64,000 bases of DNA from Olsenella sp. kh2p3. GTDB taxonomy: Bacteria; Actinomycetota; Coriobacteriia; Coriobacteriales; Atopobiaceae. The DNA is taken from contig FPKD01000001.1 of assembly GCA_900119625.1 (NCBI GenBank), positions 1 to 64,000 of the forward strand. Direction: 5' to 3'. Of the stretch, positions 32,806-41,727 are shown piece after piece (within the stretch, counting starts at the first letter, position 1; each line of letters begins with the position of its first letter). The notes below the pieces were generated by a model. It was not told the origin of the DNA, did not search any database, and saw only the letters and a program-made list of their open reading frames with translations. Both the position numbers and the translations under genes were made by a program.

Positions 32806-34485
32806 CTACTCCGCGTTGTCCTCGGAGTTCTTGCGGGAGCGCACGAGATGCGTGATGCCCAGTGCGAGAACGGCGCCGCCAGCGATCCAGGTAATGGTCA
32901 CGCCCGCCTGGCCGGTAAGGGGCAGAGACATGCCCGGCTTATCCTTAACCGTAACGGTGACCAATCCGTTAGTATCGGTGCTCGCGTCGGCAGCCGTGGA
33001 GTTAGAGGAACTCGCTTCTACCTTGGTGAGTGCGCCCGCGGTGTCATACGTCGCCCTGATCTCGAAGTCGAAGCTCGCCACCGTGTTGTAGCCACTCGGC
33101 GCCTTGGTCTCGACTACCGTGTACTTGCCCACGTCGAGACCAGATACGGAGATGCTGCCGGTGTTGTCCGTCGTGAATTCGTAGGCGGAATCGCCCAGCG
33201 AACCATCGGCCTGCACGTACTTCGTGCCGGCGCCTTCATCGGGGGTCGTCGCCTGAATGGTGAACTTGGCGCCCGAAAGCTTCGTGGACTGCTTGGAGCT
33301 GTCGACCTTGACCAGGTTGAGCTTGAAGGTGTAGTCGCGCACGCTCGACGGAGTGGAGTAGCCCTTGCTGTCGGTGCCGGGGTTGTTGGAGTAGGTGAGC
33401 ATGACGCTGTTGTCGTTATAGCCGTTCGCCACCACAGCGGAGGAGTTGAGCACGGCGCTATAGGTCACGTACACCTTGGTAGTGCCGTTCACCGGAATCG
33501 CCGTACCAGATGCATCCTTGAGGCTCTTCAAGTCGGTGAACTCAACCCCAAGCACACTCGTGTTGCCGGTGTTGGTCGTGAGCGCCGTCGTGTAGTTCGT
33601 GTAGCTGGCATCCGTCGTCGTAACCGTCGCCGGGACCGTGTAGCTTGTGCCATCGGTCTCCACCGTGACCGCGACGGTTGAGCTATCGGCGGTAAGCCCA
33701 GCCGAAAGGGTATCGGTGAACTTGTAGTAGTAGGTGGTGTAGCTGGGGATGGAGTCGGCAACCGAACCAATCAGGCGGTACTGCAGGCTCTGCCCCACCT
33801 GAGAATCGGCAACGTTGGACCAATCGGCGCCCGTCGCATCGTTCTTCACTTGCTTGGTCACCGTAGGAAGGGTGGTCTTGGGTGAGACGGTAAGGGCACT
33901 GCCGCCGACCACCGCATAGATGGGAGCGGAACCAACCTGGTTCGTGCCAGTGTCGGTGGAAGTCGTGTTAGTGAGGAAAAGCCAATAGCCGGTAGGGAGG
34001 TTCTGCGCAACACCGATGGTCAGCTCCGTCGGAGTGAGGTTCGTATCTTCGCGCAGGGCGTTGGCGATGTTGGAGTAGAGCTTGTTGCTCTCGATGATCG
34101 TGCTCGTGCCGGAACTGCCCTCTGCGGGCAGGTGGGTGCTCAGGTAATCAGCCGCATCCTGAGCCGTCGTACCCTTATAGCTCTTGTCAAGCGCCTTGAT
34201 CTGCTCCACGACCACCTTACCGACTTCCTCACTTGCCCAAGTGATGTTCGAGGCGGTCTTCGAGGTCCCGTTGTCCACCACGTCGGCCTTGAAAATCTGA
34301 TAGCCAAGCGTAGTCGTTGCGTCGGACTTGTTGTTGGCGTTCTGCAAGATGGTCACGCTGCCATTGGCGGAGGTGGTTGTCGCGTCGTCCGCAAATGCGG
34401 CGACCGGCACCACAACCGGGCCCAACGCCATCGCAAGCGCCAGACCAGCAGTTGCTGCCATGCGTGCGATGTTGTGCTTTCTCAT
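32806..34485 (-). CDS. Major pilin backbone subunit, LPLTG-anchored (SpaA-type)
   Basis: 559 residues. Signal peptide (MRKHNIARMAATAGLALAMALG...AFADD), an N-terminal domain like that of the neighbouring pilin, a fimbrial isopeptide domain with LPTVTKQVKND (candidate pilin-motif Lys), a SpaA-like CnaB domain (FKLNLVKVDSSKQSTKLSGAKFTIQ ... GKYTVVETKAPSGY, with its E-box Glu), sorting signal LPLTG at 521-525, hydrophobic helix and a short charged tail. It is polymerised by the adjacent class C sortase. Its Thr/Ser/Asn content is high. It starts after AGAGAGGAAAG, 87 bp from the upstream pilin stop, with a hairpin between that may set separate expression. Confidence 0.92.
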   Translation of the reverse strand: MRKHNIARMAATAGLALAMALGPVVVPVAAFADDATTTSANGSVTILQNANNKSDATTTLGYQIFKADVVDNGTSKTASNITWASEEVGKVVVEQIKALDKSYKGTTAQDAADYLSTHLPAEGSSGTSTIIESNKLYSNIANALREDTNLTPTELTIGVAQNLPTGYWLFLTNTTSTDTGTNQVGSAPIYAVVGGSALTVSPKTTLPTVTKQVKNDATGADWSNVADSQVGQSLQYRLIGSVADSIPSYTTYYYKFTDTLSAGLTADSSTVAVTVETDGTSYTVPATVTTTDASYTNYTTALTTNTGNTSVLGVEFTDLKSLKDASGTAIPVNGTTKVYVTYSAVLNSSAVVANGYNDNSVMLTYSNNPGTDSKGYSTPSSVRDYTFKLNLVKVDSSKQSTKLSGAKFTIQATTPDEGAGTKYVQADGSLGDSAYEFTTDNTGSISVSGLDVGKYTVVETKAPSGYNTVASFDFEIRATYDTAGALTKVEASSSNSTAADASTDTNGLVTVTVKDKPGMSLPLTGQAGVTITWIAGGAVLALGITHLVRSRKNSEDNAE

Positions 34486-34572
34486 TGTCTTTCCTCTCTA
34501 ACCTGCGGGCGCTTTGCCCAGGTCACATAAGCTTTTTTCGTCTCCCTCTACAAGCCGTAGTGGCTTCCGGCA

Positions 34573-36246
34573 TCAGGGCCGGCGCTTTGGGTCTCCCTTC
34601 CTTCGCCGGATTGCAAACACGATCAGTGCCACACCGACCACTGCAAGGCAGATGGCAGGCAGGTACGACGTTGAGTCCCCAGTGAAGGGGAAGGAACCAC
34701 CGAGCGTTTGCAGGATGTCCTTGACCTCGCTCGGAACGGTTACCGCGCCGTTCAGCACCGAGACATCGGCCTCCCCCGAGTCCTTGTCAAAGCTGTCCGC
34801 CCTCAAGGGGGATTCGGCAGAAAGGCGCTCATCATTGGTCGAACGGATAATCTGGGGACCAAGCCCCACCGTCAGCGTGATGGAAGGCATGCCCGAGAAG
34901 GACTCATAGCCCTCGGGCGCCTGGACCTCCTCAACCGCGAAGGTGCCGGAATCGACACCAGCAACCGCGATGGCCCCGTTCTGGTCCGTGGTCACGGTGG
35001 CGTCGTCCGTGGTCCAGACGCCATCCTGCGTGAGATGACGGCCACGGTCATCGGTCACGCGCAGTACCGCACCCGCCAGGGCAAACTCGCTCGTAGCGTC
35101 ACGCTTGACCAGGTTGAGGTCCCACGTGTAGGCAATGGCCTCGTCCTCCTGCGTCTCGGCCAGTGTCTCCGAGTACGGCGCGCTTGGATAGCGAAGCGTC
35201 ACCGTGTTGGGGTTACCATGCGCTGCTCCGCGATCGGCGTCCTGCGCAAGTGGCGCGTCATAGACCACGCAGACCTCAAGGCCCTGGTCGGCGTAGACGC
35301 TGTGACTGGAGGCAGAGACGATAAGGTCCTTCACGGCAATATCAAAGGTTGAGCCATTCTCACCCGCGGCGTAGGTGGTTGCGTATTCCTTCTCGTCCAG
35401 CTCGACCCACCCGTCGCCGGGCTCAGTCCCCTGCGCCCACATCGACGCTCCCGCGGGAGCAATGTACACGTGCACATTGCTTGGCCGCTCAAGGCCTGCG
35501 GATAGCACGTCATGGAAGGTGATCGAGTATGCCTTGTAGGCGGAGTTGGGCGAGAGGTTCATGGGCACGGTGGCAACAAGGCGCCAGTCAAGCTCGTCTC
35601 CCGCGGTGGCGTCGGCCTGCTTCTGCCAGCTGTTTGACGAGTCCTCCAGTACGTGCTTCTCGACCGTAGGAACCGAGGTCTTGGTGGTTGCGGTTACGTC
35701 CGCTCCACCCACGGCAACGAGAATCGCCGCAGTGCCGGACTGGCCCGTGCCCACGGAGTCGCTAGTGGCGGTGAGAAGCCAGTAGCCCGCCGGAAGCGTA
35801 GCCTGCGTACCTACGGTAACGCTCGCCGTAGGCGTGCTACCTGCAAGCGTACGCGCAATGGCGGCGGGCACGGAGGAGGCAGTTGGCGCCAAGGCAGCGT
35901 CGCTCTCGACGTTCTCGTTTAGCCAGTCGGCGGCATCCTGGGCGGTGGAGCCGCTGTAGGAGGGGTCGGCAGATTTGATGGCGGAGGTGACTGCCTTCTC
36001 GGCGGCGTCGCTAGCCCACGAGACGTTAGCAAGGATCTTGTGGCCGCTCACGGCATCGCTCACGTCTGCCGAGAAGAGCTGGTAGGCGTCAAGCGCGGTG
36101 GACGCGCCCTCGGTTGCAGTGACGGTGAGATGCCCGGTCTGCTCGGCAAGCGCGCGGGCGGGCGAGCAGAGCGCAAGCACGGCGACGGCCAGGCAGCTGG
36201 CGAAGCAGGTTGCAATGGTGCGCGAGAGGGACTTAGTCACGGCCAT
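34573..36246 (-). CDS. Minor/second pilin subunit, FPFTG-anchored
   Basis: 557 residues. Signal peptide (SRTIATCFASCLAVAVLALCSPARALA), then the same three-part plan as the major pilin: N-terminal domain with the shared SGSTAQDAADWLN and YWLLTATSDS patterns, isopeptide domain opening VPTVEKHVLEDSSNSW, SpaA-like domain (WDLNLVKRDATSEFALAGAVLRV ... GTFAVEEVQAPEGYESF), sorting signal FPFTGD, transmembrane helix and basic tail. Probably a basal or ancillary pilin. The ATG lies 14 bp inside the end of the tip adhesin gene, so translation is coupled. The two pilins look like an old duplication. Confidence 0.9.
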   Translation of the reverse strand: MAVTKSLSRTIATCFASCLAVAVLALCSPARALAEQTGHLTVTATEGASTALDAYQLFSADVSDAVSGHKILANVSWASDAAEKAVTSAIKSADPSYSGSTAQDAADWLNENVESDAALAPTASSVPAAIARTLAGSTPTASVTVGTQATLPAGYWLLTATSDSVGTGQSGTAAILVAVGGADVTATTKTSVPTVEKHVLEDSSNSWQKQADATAGDELDWRLVATVPMNLSPNSAYKAYSITFHDVLSAGLERPSNVHVYIAPAGASMWAQGTEPGDGWVELDEKEYATTYAAGENGSTFDIAVKDLIVSASSHSVYADQGLEVCVVYDAPLAQDADRGAAHGNPNTVTLRYPSAPYSETLAETQEDEAIAYTWDLNLVKRDATSEFALAGAVLRVTDDRGRHLTQDGVWTTDDATVTTDQNGAIAVAGVDSGTFAVEEVQAPEGYESFSGMPSITLTVGLGPQIIRSTNDERLSAESPLRADSFDKDSGEADVSVLNGAVTVPSEVKDILQTLGGSFPFTGDSTSYLPAICLAVVGVALIVFAIRRRKGDPKRRP

Positions 36247-38959
36247 CGCCACCCTTCCCTGCCGCGTGGCGACGGGCGTGCATCCAGAGCGCCGCTGCGA
36301 CAAGCGCACCCAAGCCAATCGCATAGGTTGCGCCAAAGCCCGCGCCTCCGGAGAGCGGAAGCGTCGTTATGCCGCACGTGTTGGTGAAGCTTGCCCGTGC
36401 CGTTTCGCCCTTGGCGATCGTGCCCTTGGCGTTCTCGGACGTGGTGCTGTACTTGTCGTTAGACTCCTCGATCACCTCGTAGGTGGCGCCAGCGGGCAGT
36501 GCGCTCGCGGTCTTGGTTTCGCCGTCTTTGAGCGTGAAGGTGGCCTGGCCGTTGGAGAAGAGCATGTCGCCGTACTGGCCGGAAAGAGTGGCGCCCGAGC
36601 CGCCGAGCTTCACCGTGAAGGTGAATGCCTGGGTAGAGCCCACTTCGCCCTTTACGTGCTTGGTCACGGAGAGGGAGCCTTCCTGCACGGCGTTGGTCAC
36701 GGCGACCGTGGCGTCAGCGGAAAGCGTGCCCGTGGCAGCGGTGGCGCTGCCGTTGTAGGTCACGTCGTAGAGCAGCGCGTCTTCAGCGGTGCTCGTGACC
36801 TCCTCTACCGTGTAGGTGGTGCCCGAGGGGATGCCAGCAATCGTCACCTGCTGGCCAGCGCTGAGCTGAACCGAGCCCGTACCGTTGGCATCGAGCGTGA
36901 TCGTGCCGTTAGCAGGGACCGTGGCGCTGGAGCCGTCGACCGTTCCGCCTGTGTAGGAGTAGGTGCCCGAAAGCGGGTTGCCGGAGGCGTCCTTCAGCGT
37001 GATGCGCATGGTGAACTGCTGAGAGGTGCTTGCGGCCTGGCCCGAGACGGTCTTGCTCAGCGTGAGCTTGTAGAGGCGCGTGTTGGTAAAGGCAGCCGTG
37101 GCGGCGGTGCCGTCGCTGGGCACCGTGCCCGCAAGCGTGCTGGACGACGCCGCGTAGTCGCTATTCGACGTTTCAGTGACCGTGTAGGTCGTGCCTCCCG
37201 GCAGGTACTTGGCTGTGGCGCTCTGGCAACTCTTCAGCGTAACCTTGGCCACGCCGTTGGTGAAGGTCATGTCGCCGTAGGTGCCGTTGATGCTCGTGTT
37301 GTCCAACGCGACCGTGAAGGTGAAGTCGGTCTGAGAGTTCGTCTCGCCTTCGACGGTCTTGGACACGGTAAGGTCACCGTCGGAGGCGGGGGCTGCCTCG
37401 AGTGATGCCTTGACAGTCTTTTGCTTGATGACTGCACCAATCATGTGCTGGAAGCTCTTGCCATCGGGCGCGGTATAGGTCTCCGGGTCTGGAGAGTACT
37501 GGCGCGTCTCCTCAATCCAGGTGAGAGCGTCGCTAGCAGTCACGGTGACGCTGCTGGTGGGTTTCGTCGACGACACAAGGTAGAACTGCTCTCCCGCTGA
37601 CACTGTCGACACAGCCGTCGCAGTCCCAAGCGCATCGGAGTAGCCGGTAACGCCAGACGGGAGGGCGAGCGCATATTCGCCGTTGTAGTTTGCGCCCTCG
37701 CTGAGGGTAAGGACTCCCGTACGCCAAGTTTTCGTGGCGGGATCGTAGGTGAACTTCGCATCCGAGGAGGTAATGCTTATCTGCGAGTCCTGCGGCTCCT
37801 GGCGGAGAAGCCTGCTGTAGTCAGCGCTGTCGAGAAGCGTTGCCGTAAGCGGGGTCACCGAGACGGCAGCTTCCCTGGTCATATCGTTATTAGGGACTCC
37901 ATAGCTGGCGAGGGTGACCCAGATGGCATTCTGCGTGGCGTCATATGCGCCCTGCTCGGTAACGTAGTAGTCCGACGCCTGCGAGGCATACGTCACGAAC
38001 GGATCCTCGCTATTGATGAGGGCATAAACCGCCTTGTAAAACTTTGTCGCAATGATGTCGTTGTACGTTAGGCCAGACGCAGTGGTCCCCCCTGTAAAGT
38101 ACAGGGAAAAGACTTGCTGCATGAATTCAACGAGCTTCTGATAATTCTCGGAGCTTGAATCCTTGCTGTTCTCATAGGTAAAAACGGTGTCCCCGAGGAT
38201 AGTTGGATAATCGCTCCTCAGGTTGTCCGGGGCTTGCAGGGCATCATTGAATTCCTGGAGCGTTGCTCTTGGTATACCAGAAACGACTTTGTAAAGGTTA
38301 AGCCCGTTATAGTTATAGCCCGCATAGAGGATTGCCTCCAGCTTGTGCATGCAGGCTTCGTACTCCTCTTTCGAGGTAAAGCTTGCCTCGGTGAGATAGC
38401 CTTGCGCGTAGTCTGGAACAGTGGGTATTTCATTCGTCGCATGCGGCCAGTGGGCCTGGTTGTTCATGCAATAAAGGATGATCCTGGTGCTCGACGTGTC
38501 ATTGGGCGTGCTGTACACCGAGTGGATGCCCGTGGTGGTGTCGTAGTAGATCTTCTCGGTCACCGTCGCGTCCGTGGACGCAGCCGCAACAGCGGTGGCC
38601 TCGTCGGCCTGAAGCGTTGCGAGAAGCCCCTGGGCGCCGCTTGGCTCGGAAGAAGAGGCCGCTCCGTTTGAAAGAAGCGTCATGGCAGTTGTAGATGAGT
38701 CTTCGCTGGCGCTGCTCGCTCTGGACTCGCTCGCGCCCGCATCCGAGCCAGTGGGCCTGCCTGTCTCTCCCGTTGTTAACGTGGCATCATTTTGGTTGGA
38801 CGCGCCTGTCTCGGTAGTTGAAGAACTAGTACTCGTCGAGGCTTCAGCTGCTGCTGTACTGTCAGCAAATGCCCCAACAGGTAAGCACAGCGCCAACACG
38901 AGCCCCACGATTGCCATAATGAAAAGCGCAGGTACATAGGCTCGTTTTGTTCTTCTCAT
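36233..38959 (-). CDS. Pilus tip adhesin with thioester domain and LPLSG anchor
   Basis: 908 residues. Signal peptide, Ser/Thr-rich segment, then a thioester domain with Cys164 in IILYCMNNQ and Gln343 in ATQNAIWVTLASYG, the Cys-Gln pair that forms the internal thioester in Cpa/SfbI-type adhesins and binds host amines. Three FctA/DUF7601-like repeats follow, opening GDLTVSKTVEGET, YKLTLSKTVSGQA and GSLSVTKHVKGEV, each with an E-box-like TYTVTE/TYTVEE/TYEVIEE. The end is LPLSG, a hydrophobic helix and basic residues. First gene of the pilus operon; adhesin, pilins and sortase follow in order. The start is preceded by CGGAGCC. Confidence 0.92.
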   Translation of the reverse strand: MRRTKRAYVPALFIMAIVGLVLALCLPVGAFADSTAAAEASTSTSSSTTETGASNQNDATLTTGETGRPTGSDAGASESRASSASEDSSTTAMTLLSNGAASSSEPSGAQGLLATLQADEATAVAAASTDATVTEKIYYDTTTGIHSVYSTPNDTSSTRIILYCMNNQAHWPHATNEIPTVPDYAQGYLTEASFTSKEEYEACMHKLEAILYAGYNYNGLNLYKVVSGIPRATLQEFNDALQAPDNLRSDYPTILGDTVFTYENSKDSSSENYQKLVEFMQQVFSLYFTGGTTASGLTYNDIIATKFYKAVYALINSEDPFVTYASQASDYYVTEQGAYDATQNAIWVTLASYGVPNNDMTREAAVSVTPLTATLLDSADYSRLLRQEPQDSQISITSSDAKFTYDPATKTWRTGVLTLSEGANYNGEYALALPSGVTGYSDALGTATAVSTVSAGEQFYLVSSTKPTSSVTVTASDALTWIEETRQYSPDPETYTAPDGKSFQHMIGAVIKQKTVKASLEAAPASDGDLTVSKTVEGETNSQTDFTFTVALDNTSINGTYGDMTFTNGVAKVTLKSCQSATAKYLPGGTTYTVTETSNSDYAASSSTLAGTVPSDGTAATAAFTNTRLYKLTLSKTVSGQAASTSQQFTMRITLKDASGNPLSGTYSYTGGTVDGSSATVPANGTITLDANGTGSVQLSAGQQVTIAGIPSGTTYTVEEVTSTAEDALLYDVTYNGSATAATGTLSADATVAVTNAVQEGSLSVTKHVKGEVGSTQAFTFTVKLGGSGATLSGQYGDMLFSNGQATFTLKDGETKTASALPAGATYEVIEESNDKYSTTSENAKGTIAKGETARASFTNTCGITTLPLSGGAGFGATYAIGLGALVAAALWMHARRHAAGKGGDGRD

Positions 38960-39034
38960 TTAGGCTCCGTTAAGGTATCTATGTTACGTATTTGGTAGCA
39001 ATACAATTTTGTATTGCAATATAAGGCAATAACA
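38960..39034 (-). promoter_or_regulatory. AT-rich promoter region of the pilus operon with a 20-bp palindrome
   Basis: GCAATACAA-TT-TTGTATTGC (38998-39017) has 9-bp perfect arms. On the minus strand TTGTAT with CATAGA 17 bp later can serve as -35/-10 and would place the palindrome over the -35. A regulator binding here would control the whole operon. Sequence-based only. Confidence 0.5.
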
Positions 39035-39077
39035 TCCTAAGGGGCTCACAAAATCTCGCGATTTCCAGCCGACGCAT

Positions 39078-39112
39078 CAAAAGTGGGCGTCCCGCGTCTG
39101 CAGGGCGCCCAC
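39078..39112 (-). terminator. Terminator after the AhpF-like reductase gene
   Basis: GTGGGCGTCCC and GGGCGCCCAC form a stem with one mismatch; on the minus strand it is followed by TTTTG. It separates the peroxiredoxin operon from the pilus promoter. Confidence 0.8.
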
Positions 39113-39130
39113 GCAACTACATCAAACCGG

Positions 39131-40795
39131 CTAGCCCACTAGGGCAAGGATCTCTGAAAGCCCCTTCTTGCCAAAGCTCACGCGCTCGCCCGTGCCGTCA
39201 TCGACCACAAGGCACGGCACGCTCATCACGTCGTAGCGCTCGCGCAGCGCCGGGAAGCGGTTGACGTCGTAAACGTTGGCCGTAACCAGCGGGTTGTCCG
39301 CCGCCATGCGCTGGCACGCCACCACCACGTCCGGGCACATGGTGCACGAGAGCCCCACCAGCACGCGTAGGCTCACCGGGCGCGCAATGTCTGCGATGCC
39401 CTGGCGGTCAGCGTCCGCGATGGGCTGGCCGGGACCCGAGGCGTTGTAGAGCCCCAGCACAAAGGACGTGAACTCGTGGCCGCCGGGAACGCCGTGGAAG
39501 GCAAGGCCAGAAGGCGTGCCATCAGTCCGCACAACCTCAACAAAGGGCAGCTCGGCGGGGTCATCGACAGAGGCGTCTGCCTCCTCCACGCGGAGCAGCT
39601 CCGTCTGCGCTGCCAGCGCGTCCATATAGGAGCGCAGCTCGGCCGAGACTTCGCCGCCATCGAGGTGCAGGCGCAGCACCAGCGGGTTCTGCATGCGCGA
39701 GAAGACCGCCTGGAGCTGGGCCGCCATGGCATCGTCGATGGGAGAGCCGGGCGTCGCGGCAGGTGCGGCGGCCGCTGTAGACGCGGGCTTCTCGGCCACG
39801 TCGCGCATGCGACTGGCAGGCTGCTTGGGCACGATGCCGGTGCGTTCGCGCGCGGCCTTGAGATAGCGCTCCATCTCGGTTGCCGTGGCCGCGCCCTCCC
39901 CCACGGCGGTGGCAACCTGGCGCAGGCGCTTCTGGCACACGTCGCCTGCGGCAAAGAGGCCGTCGACGCTCGTCATCTGGCGGTCGTCAGTGATCACGTA
40001 GCCCTGTGGGTCGAGCTCGGCCACGCCCGCCACCAGCGAGGTTGCCGGTGCGTAGCCCACAAAGACAAAGACGCCCACCGGGCCGCCGTCTGCCGAGGAG
40101 AACTCGTGCTTCTCGCCTGTTGTGCGGTCAAGCCAACAGACGCCCCGCACCACGGAGTCGCCCTCCACGGAGAGGAGCTGCGCATTTGTCCGTACAGTGA
40201 TCTTCTCGTTGGCATAGGCTGCGTCGGCAGTGGCCTTTGCGCAGGTGAAGTCGTCGCCGTGGACCAAGATGGTCACGTGCGAGGCGTACGTGGTGAGAAA
40301 GACCGCCTCCTCCGCCGCGGCAAAGCCGCCACCCACCACGAAGACCTCGCGACCGGTGAAGAACTCGCCGTCGCAGGTGGCGCAGTACGCCACGCCGTGG
40401 CCGCGGAAGTTCTCCTCGCCCTCGAAGCCGGCGCTTCTCGGCGAGGCACCGGTGGCGAGAAGAACTGCCAGACAGCGGATGTCGCCGCGCGAGGTGTGCA
40501 CCACCTTGACGTCTGCAGCGAGGTCAAGCGATTCCACGGTTGCAAGCAGCATCTCGGCGCCAAAGGCCTCCGCCTGACGGCGCATGGTATCCGTGAGCTG
40601 CTCGCCGCTTGCCGTGAGCACGCCAGGGTAGTTCACGACCTCGGAGGTGATGGTGATCTGGCCACCAAAGTGCTCGCGCTCGACCACCAGCACGCGGTAG
40701 CGCGCGCGGGCCAGGTAGAGCGCGGCCGTGAGCCCGGCCGGGCCGCCGCCAATCACCACCGCGTCGTATACGTTGTCGATGTTGTTCTCGCTCAT
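39131..40795 (-). CDS. AhpF-like reductase with thioredoxin-fold module at the C-terminus
   Basis: 554 residues. Residues 1-310 are a thioredoxin-reductase flavoprotein: FAD motif GGGPAG (16-21), redox pair CATC (138-141), NADPH motif VVGGGFAAAEEA and the closing SVDGLFAAGDV. After an Ala/Pro linker (about 330-360) comes a region like the AhpF N-terminal domain, with two thioredoxin folds and one redox motif CTMC (484-487) plus a cis-Pro SVP. Canonical AhpF has these parts in the opposite order. It should pass electrons from NAD(P)H to AhpC, whose gene is 100 bp upstream in the same direction. GGGGGAGG precedes the start. Confidence 0.88.
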   Translation of the reverse strand: MSENNIDNVYDAVVIGGGPAGLTAALYLARARYRVLVVEREHFGGQITITSEVVNYPGVLTASGEQLTDTMRRQAEAFGAEMLLATVESLDLAADVKVVHTSRGDIRCLAVLLATGASPRSAGFEGEENFRGHGVAYCATCDGEFFTGREVFVVGGGFAAAEEAVFLTTYASHVTILVHGDDFTCAKATADAAYANEKITVRTNAQLLSVEGDSVVRGVCWLDRTTGEKHEFSSADGGPVGVFVFVGYAPATSLVAGVAELDPQGYVITDDRQMTSVDGLFAAGDVCQKRLRQVATAVGEGAATATEMERYLKAARERTGIVPKQPASRMRDVAEKPASTAAAAPAATPGSPIDDAMAAQLQAVFSRMQNPLVLRLHLDGGEVSAELRSYMDALAAQTELLRVEEADASVDDPAELPFVEVVRTDGTPSGLAFHGVPGGHEFTSFVLGLYNASGPGQPIADADRQGIADIARPVSLRVLVGLSCTMCPDVVVACQRMAADNPLVTANVYDVNRFPALRERYDVMSVPCLVVDDGTGERVSFGKKGLSEILALVG

Positions 40796-40833
40796 GCGCC
40801 TACCTCCCCCGCCGCGCGCGGCGAATCATGGAT

Positions 40834-40863
40834 GGAGCCCGCCGAGCCAGTGTGGCGGGCTCC
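40834..40863 (-). terminator. Perfect hairpin between ahpC and the AhpF-like gene (attenuator or mRNA stabiliser)
   Basis: GGAGCCCGCC and GGCGGGCTCC, 10-bp perfect stem, no U tract. It probably allows more AhpC than reductase. Confidence 0.6.
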
Positions 40864-40895
40864 GGAATGTGTCTGGGCTCTGCTCCCCCGTGTGA

Positions 40896-41459
40896 TTAGA
40901 GCTGGCCGACGAGGTCAAGCGAGGGCTTGAGGGTCTCGGCGCCCGGCTGCCACTTGGCTGGGCACACCTGGTCGCCGTGCTCGCGGACGAACTTGGCGGC
41001 CTGGACCAGGCGCAGGAGTTCCTTGGCGTTGCGGCCGATGCCGCCCGCGGTGACCTCGTAGACCTGGATCTTGCCGTCGGGGTCAACGATGAAGGCACCG
41101 CGCTCGGCAAGGCCGTCGGCGGGGATCAGGACCTCGAAGTCCTCGGCAAGGACGTGCGCGGGGTCGGCGAGCATGGGGTAGGTCACTTTGGAGATGCGCT
41201 CGGACTCGTCGTGCCAGGCCTTGTGGACAAAGTGGGTGTCGCAGGACACGGAGTAGACCTCGCAGCCCTCGGCTTTGAAGGCGTCGTAGTTCTCGGCCAG
41301 CTCCTCAAGCTCGGTGGGGCACACAAAGGTGAAGTCAGCGGGATAGAAGAAGAACAGGGCCCACTTGCCCAGGACGTCAGCCTTGGTGACAGTCTTGAAC
41401 TCGCCGTTCTGGAATGCCTGGACGGTAAAATCGCCGATTTCCTTGTTGATGAGGGACAT
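40896..41459 (-). CDS. ahpC: Alkyl hydroperoxide reductase subunit C (2-Cys peroxiredoxin)
   Basis: 187 residues, typical AhpC length. Peroxidatic Cys47 in YPADFTFVCPTE, conserved Thr two residues after it, Arg in the AGGIGRNAKELLR block, and resolving Cys in GDQVCPAKWQPG near 166. It reduces H2O2, organic hydroperoxides and peroxynitrite in the cytosol and is recycled by the AhpF-like protein downstream. The start at 41459 is preceded by AAGGAGCGTCAC. A promoter with a perfect palindrome lies about 60 bp upstream, and a PerR-like regulator gene lies on the other side of the intergenic region. Confidence 0.96.
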   Translation of the reverse strand: MSLINKEIGDFTVQAFQNGEFKTVTKADVLGKWALFFFYPADFTFVCPTELEELAENYDAFKAEGCEVYSVSCDTHFVHKAWHDESERISKVTYPMLADPAHVLAEDFEVLIPADGLAERGAFIVDPDGKIQVYEVTAGGIGRNAKELLRLVQAAKFVREHGDQVCPAKWQPGAETLKPSLDLVGQL

Positions 41460-41517
41460 GTGACGCTCCTTCTCTGTGATGGTGGTTGTCTGCGTACCTC
41501 TATTGATACTGGGACTT

Positions 41518-41545
41518 ATTATCAACAGTTGATAAAGGATTGCAA
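41518..41545 (-). promoter_or_regulatory. ahpC promoter with 17-bp perfect palindrome (peroxide operator candidate)
   Basis: On the minus strand TTGCAA (41545-41540), a 16-bp spacer and GATAAT (41523-41518). The palindrome TTATCAAC-A-GTTGATAA (41519-41535) covers the spacer and -10. Its 15-17-bp TTAT...ATAA shape resembles PerR/Fur-type boxes. Confidence 0.7.
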
Positions 41546-41600
41546 GCGGAAATTTCGACTTTTTCGGGGGCGGTATACCTCCACTCCCCCTCCCCCTCGT

Positions 41601-41681
41601 GTTCTTTAGCGGTATTTGAGAATCGTGCTTCCTGCCAACTGGGCAAATGCAACGACCGATTCCCAGAAACCGCTAAAGAAC
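41601..41681. repeat. Hairpin family C, copy 3
   Basis: Outer arms GTTCTTTAGCGGT/ACCGCTAAAGAAC, middle arms GAATCG/CGATTC, core TGCCAACTGGGCAAATGC. Nearly the same stem as copy 4 at 41938. Both lie in the 703-bp gap between ahpC and the PerR-like gene. Confidence 0.82.
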
Positions 41682-41727
41682 GGTGGGCGGAGGAAATTGC
41701 GGATGCACGGGGCTAGGGGGATACGGG

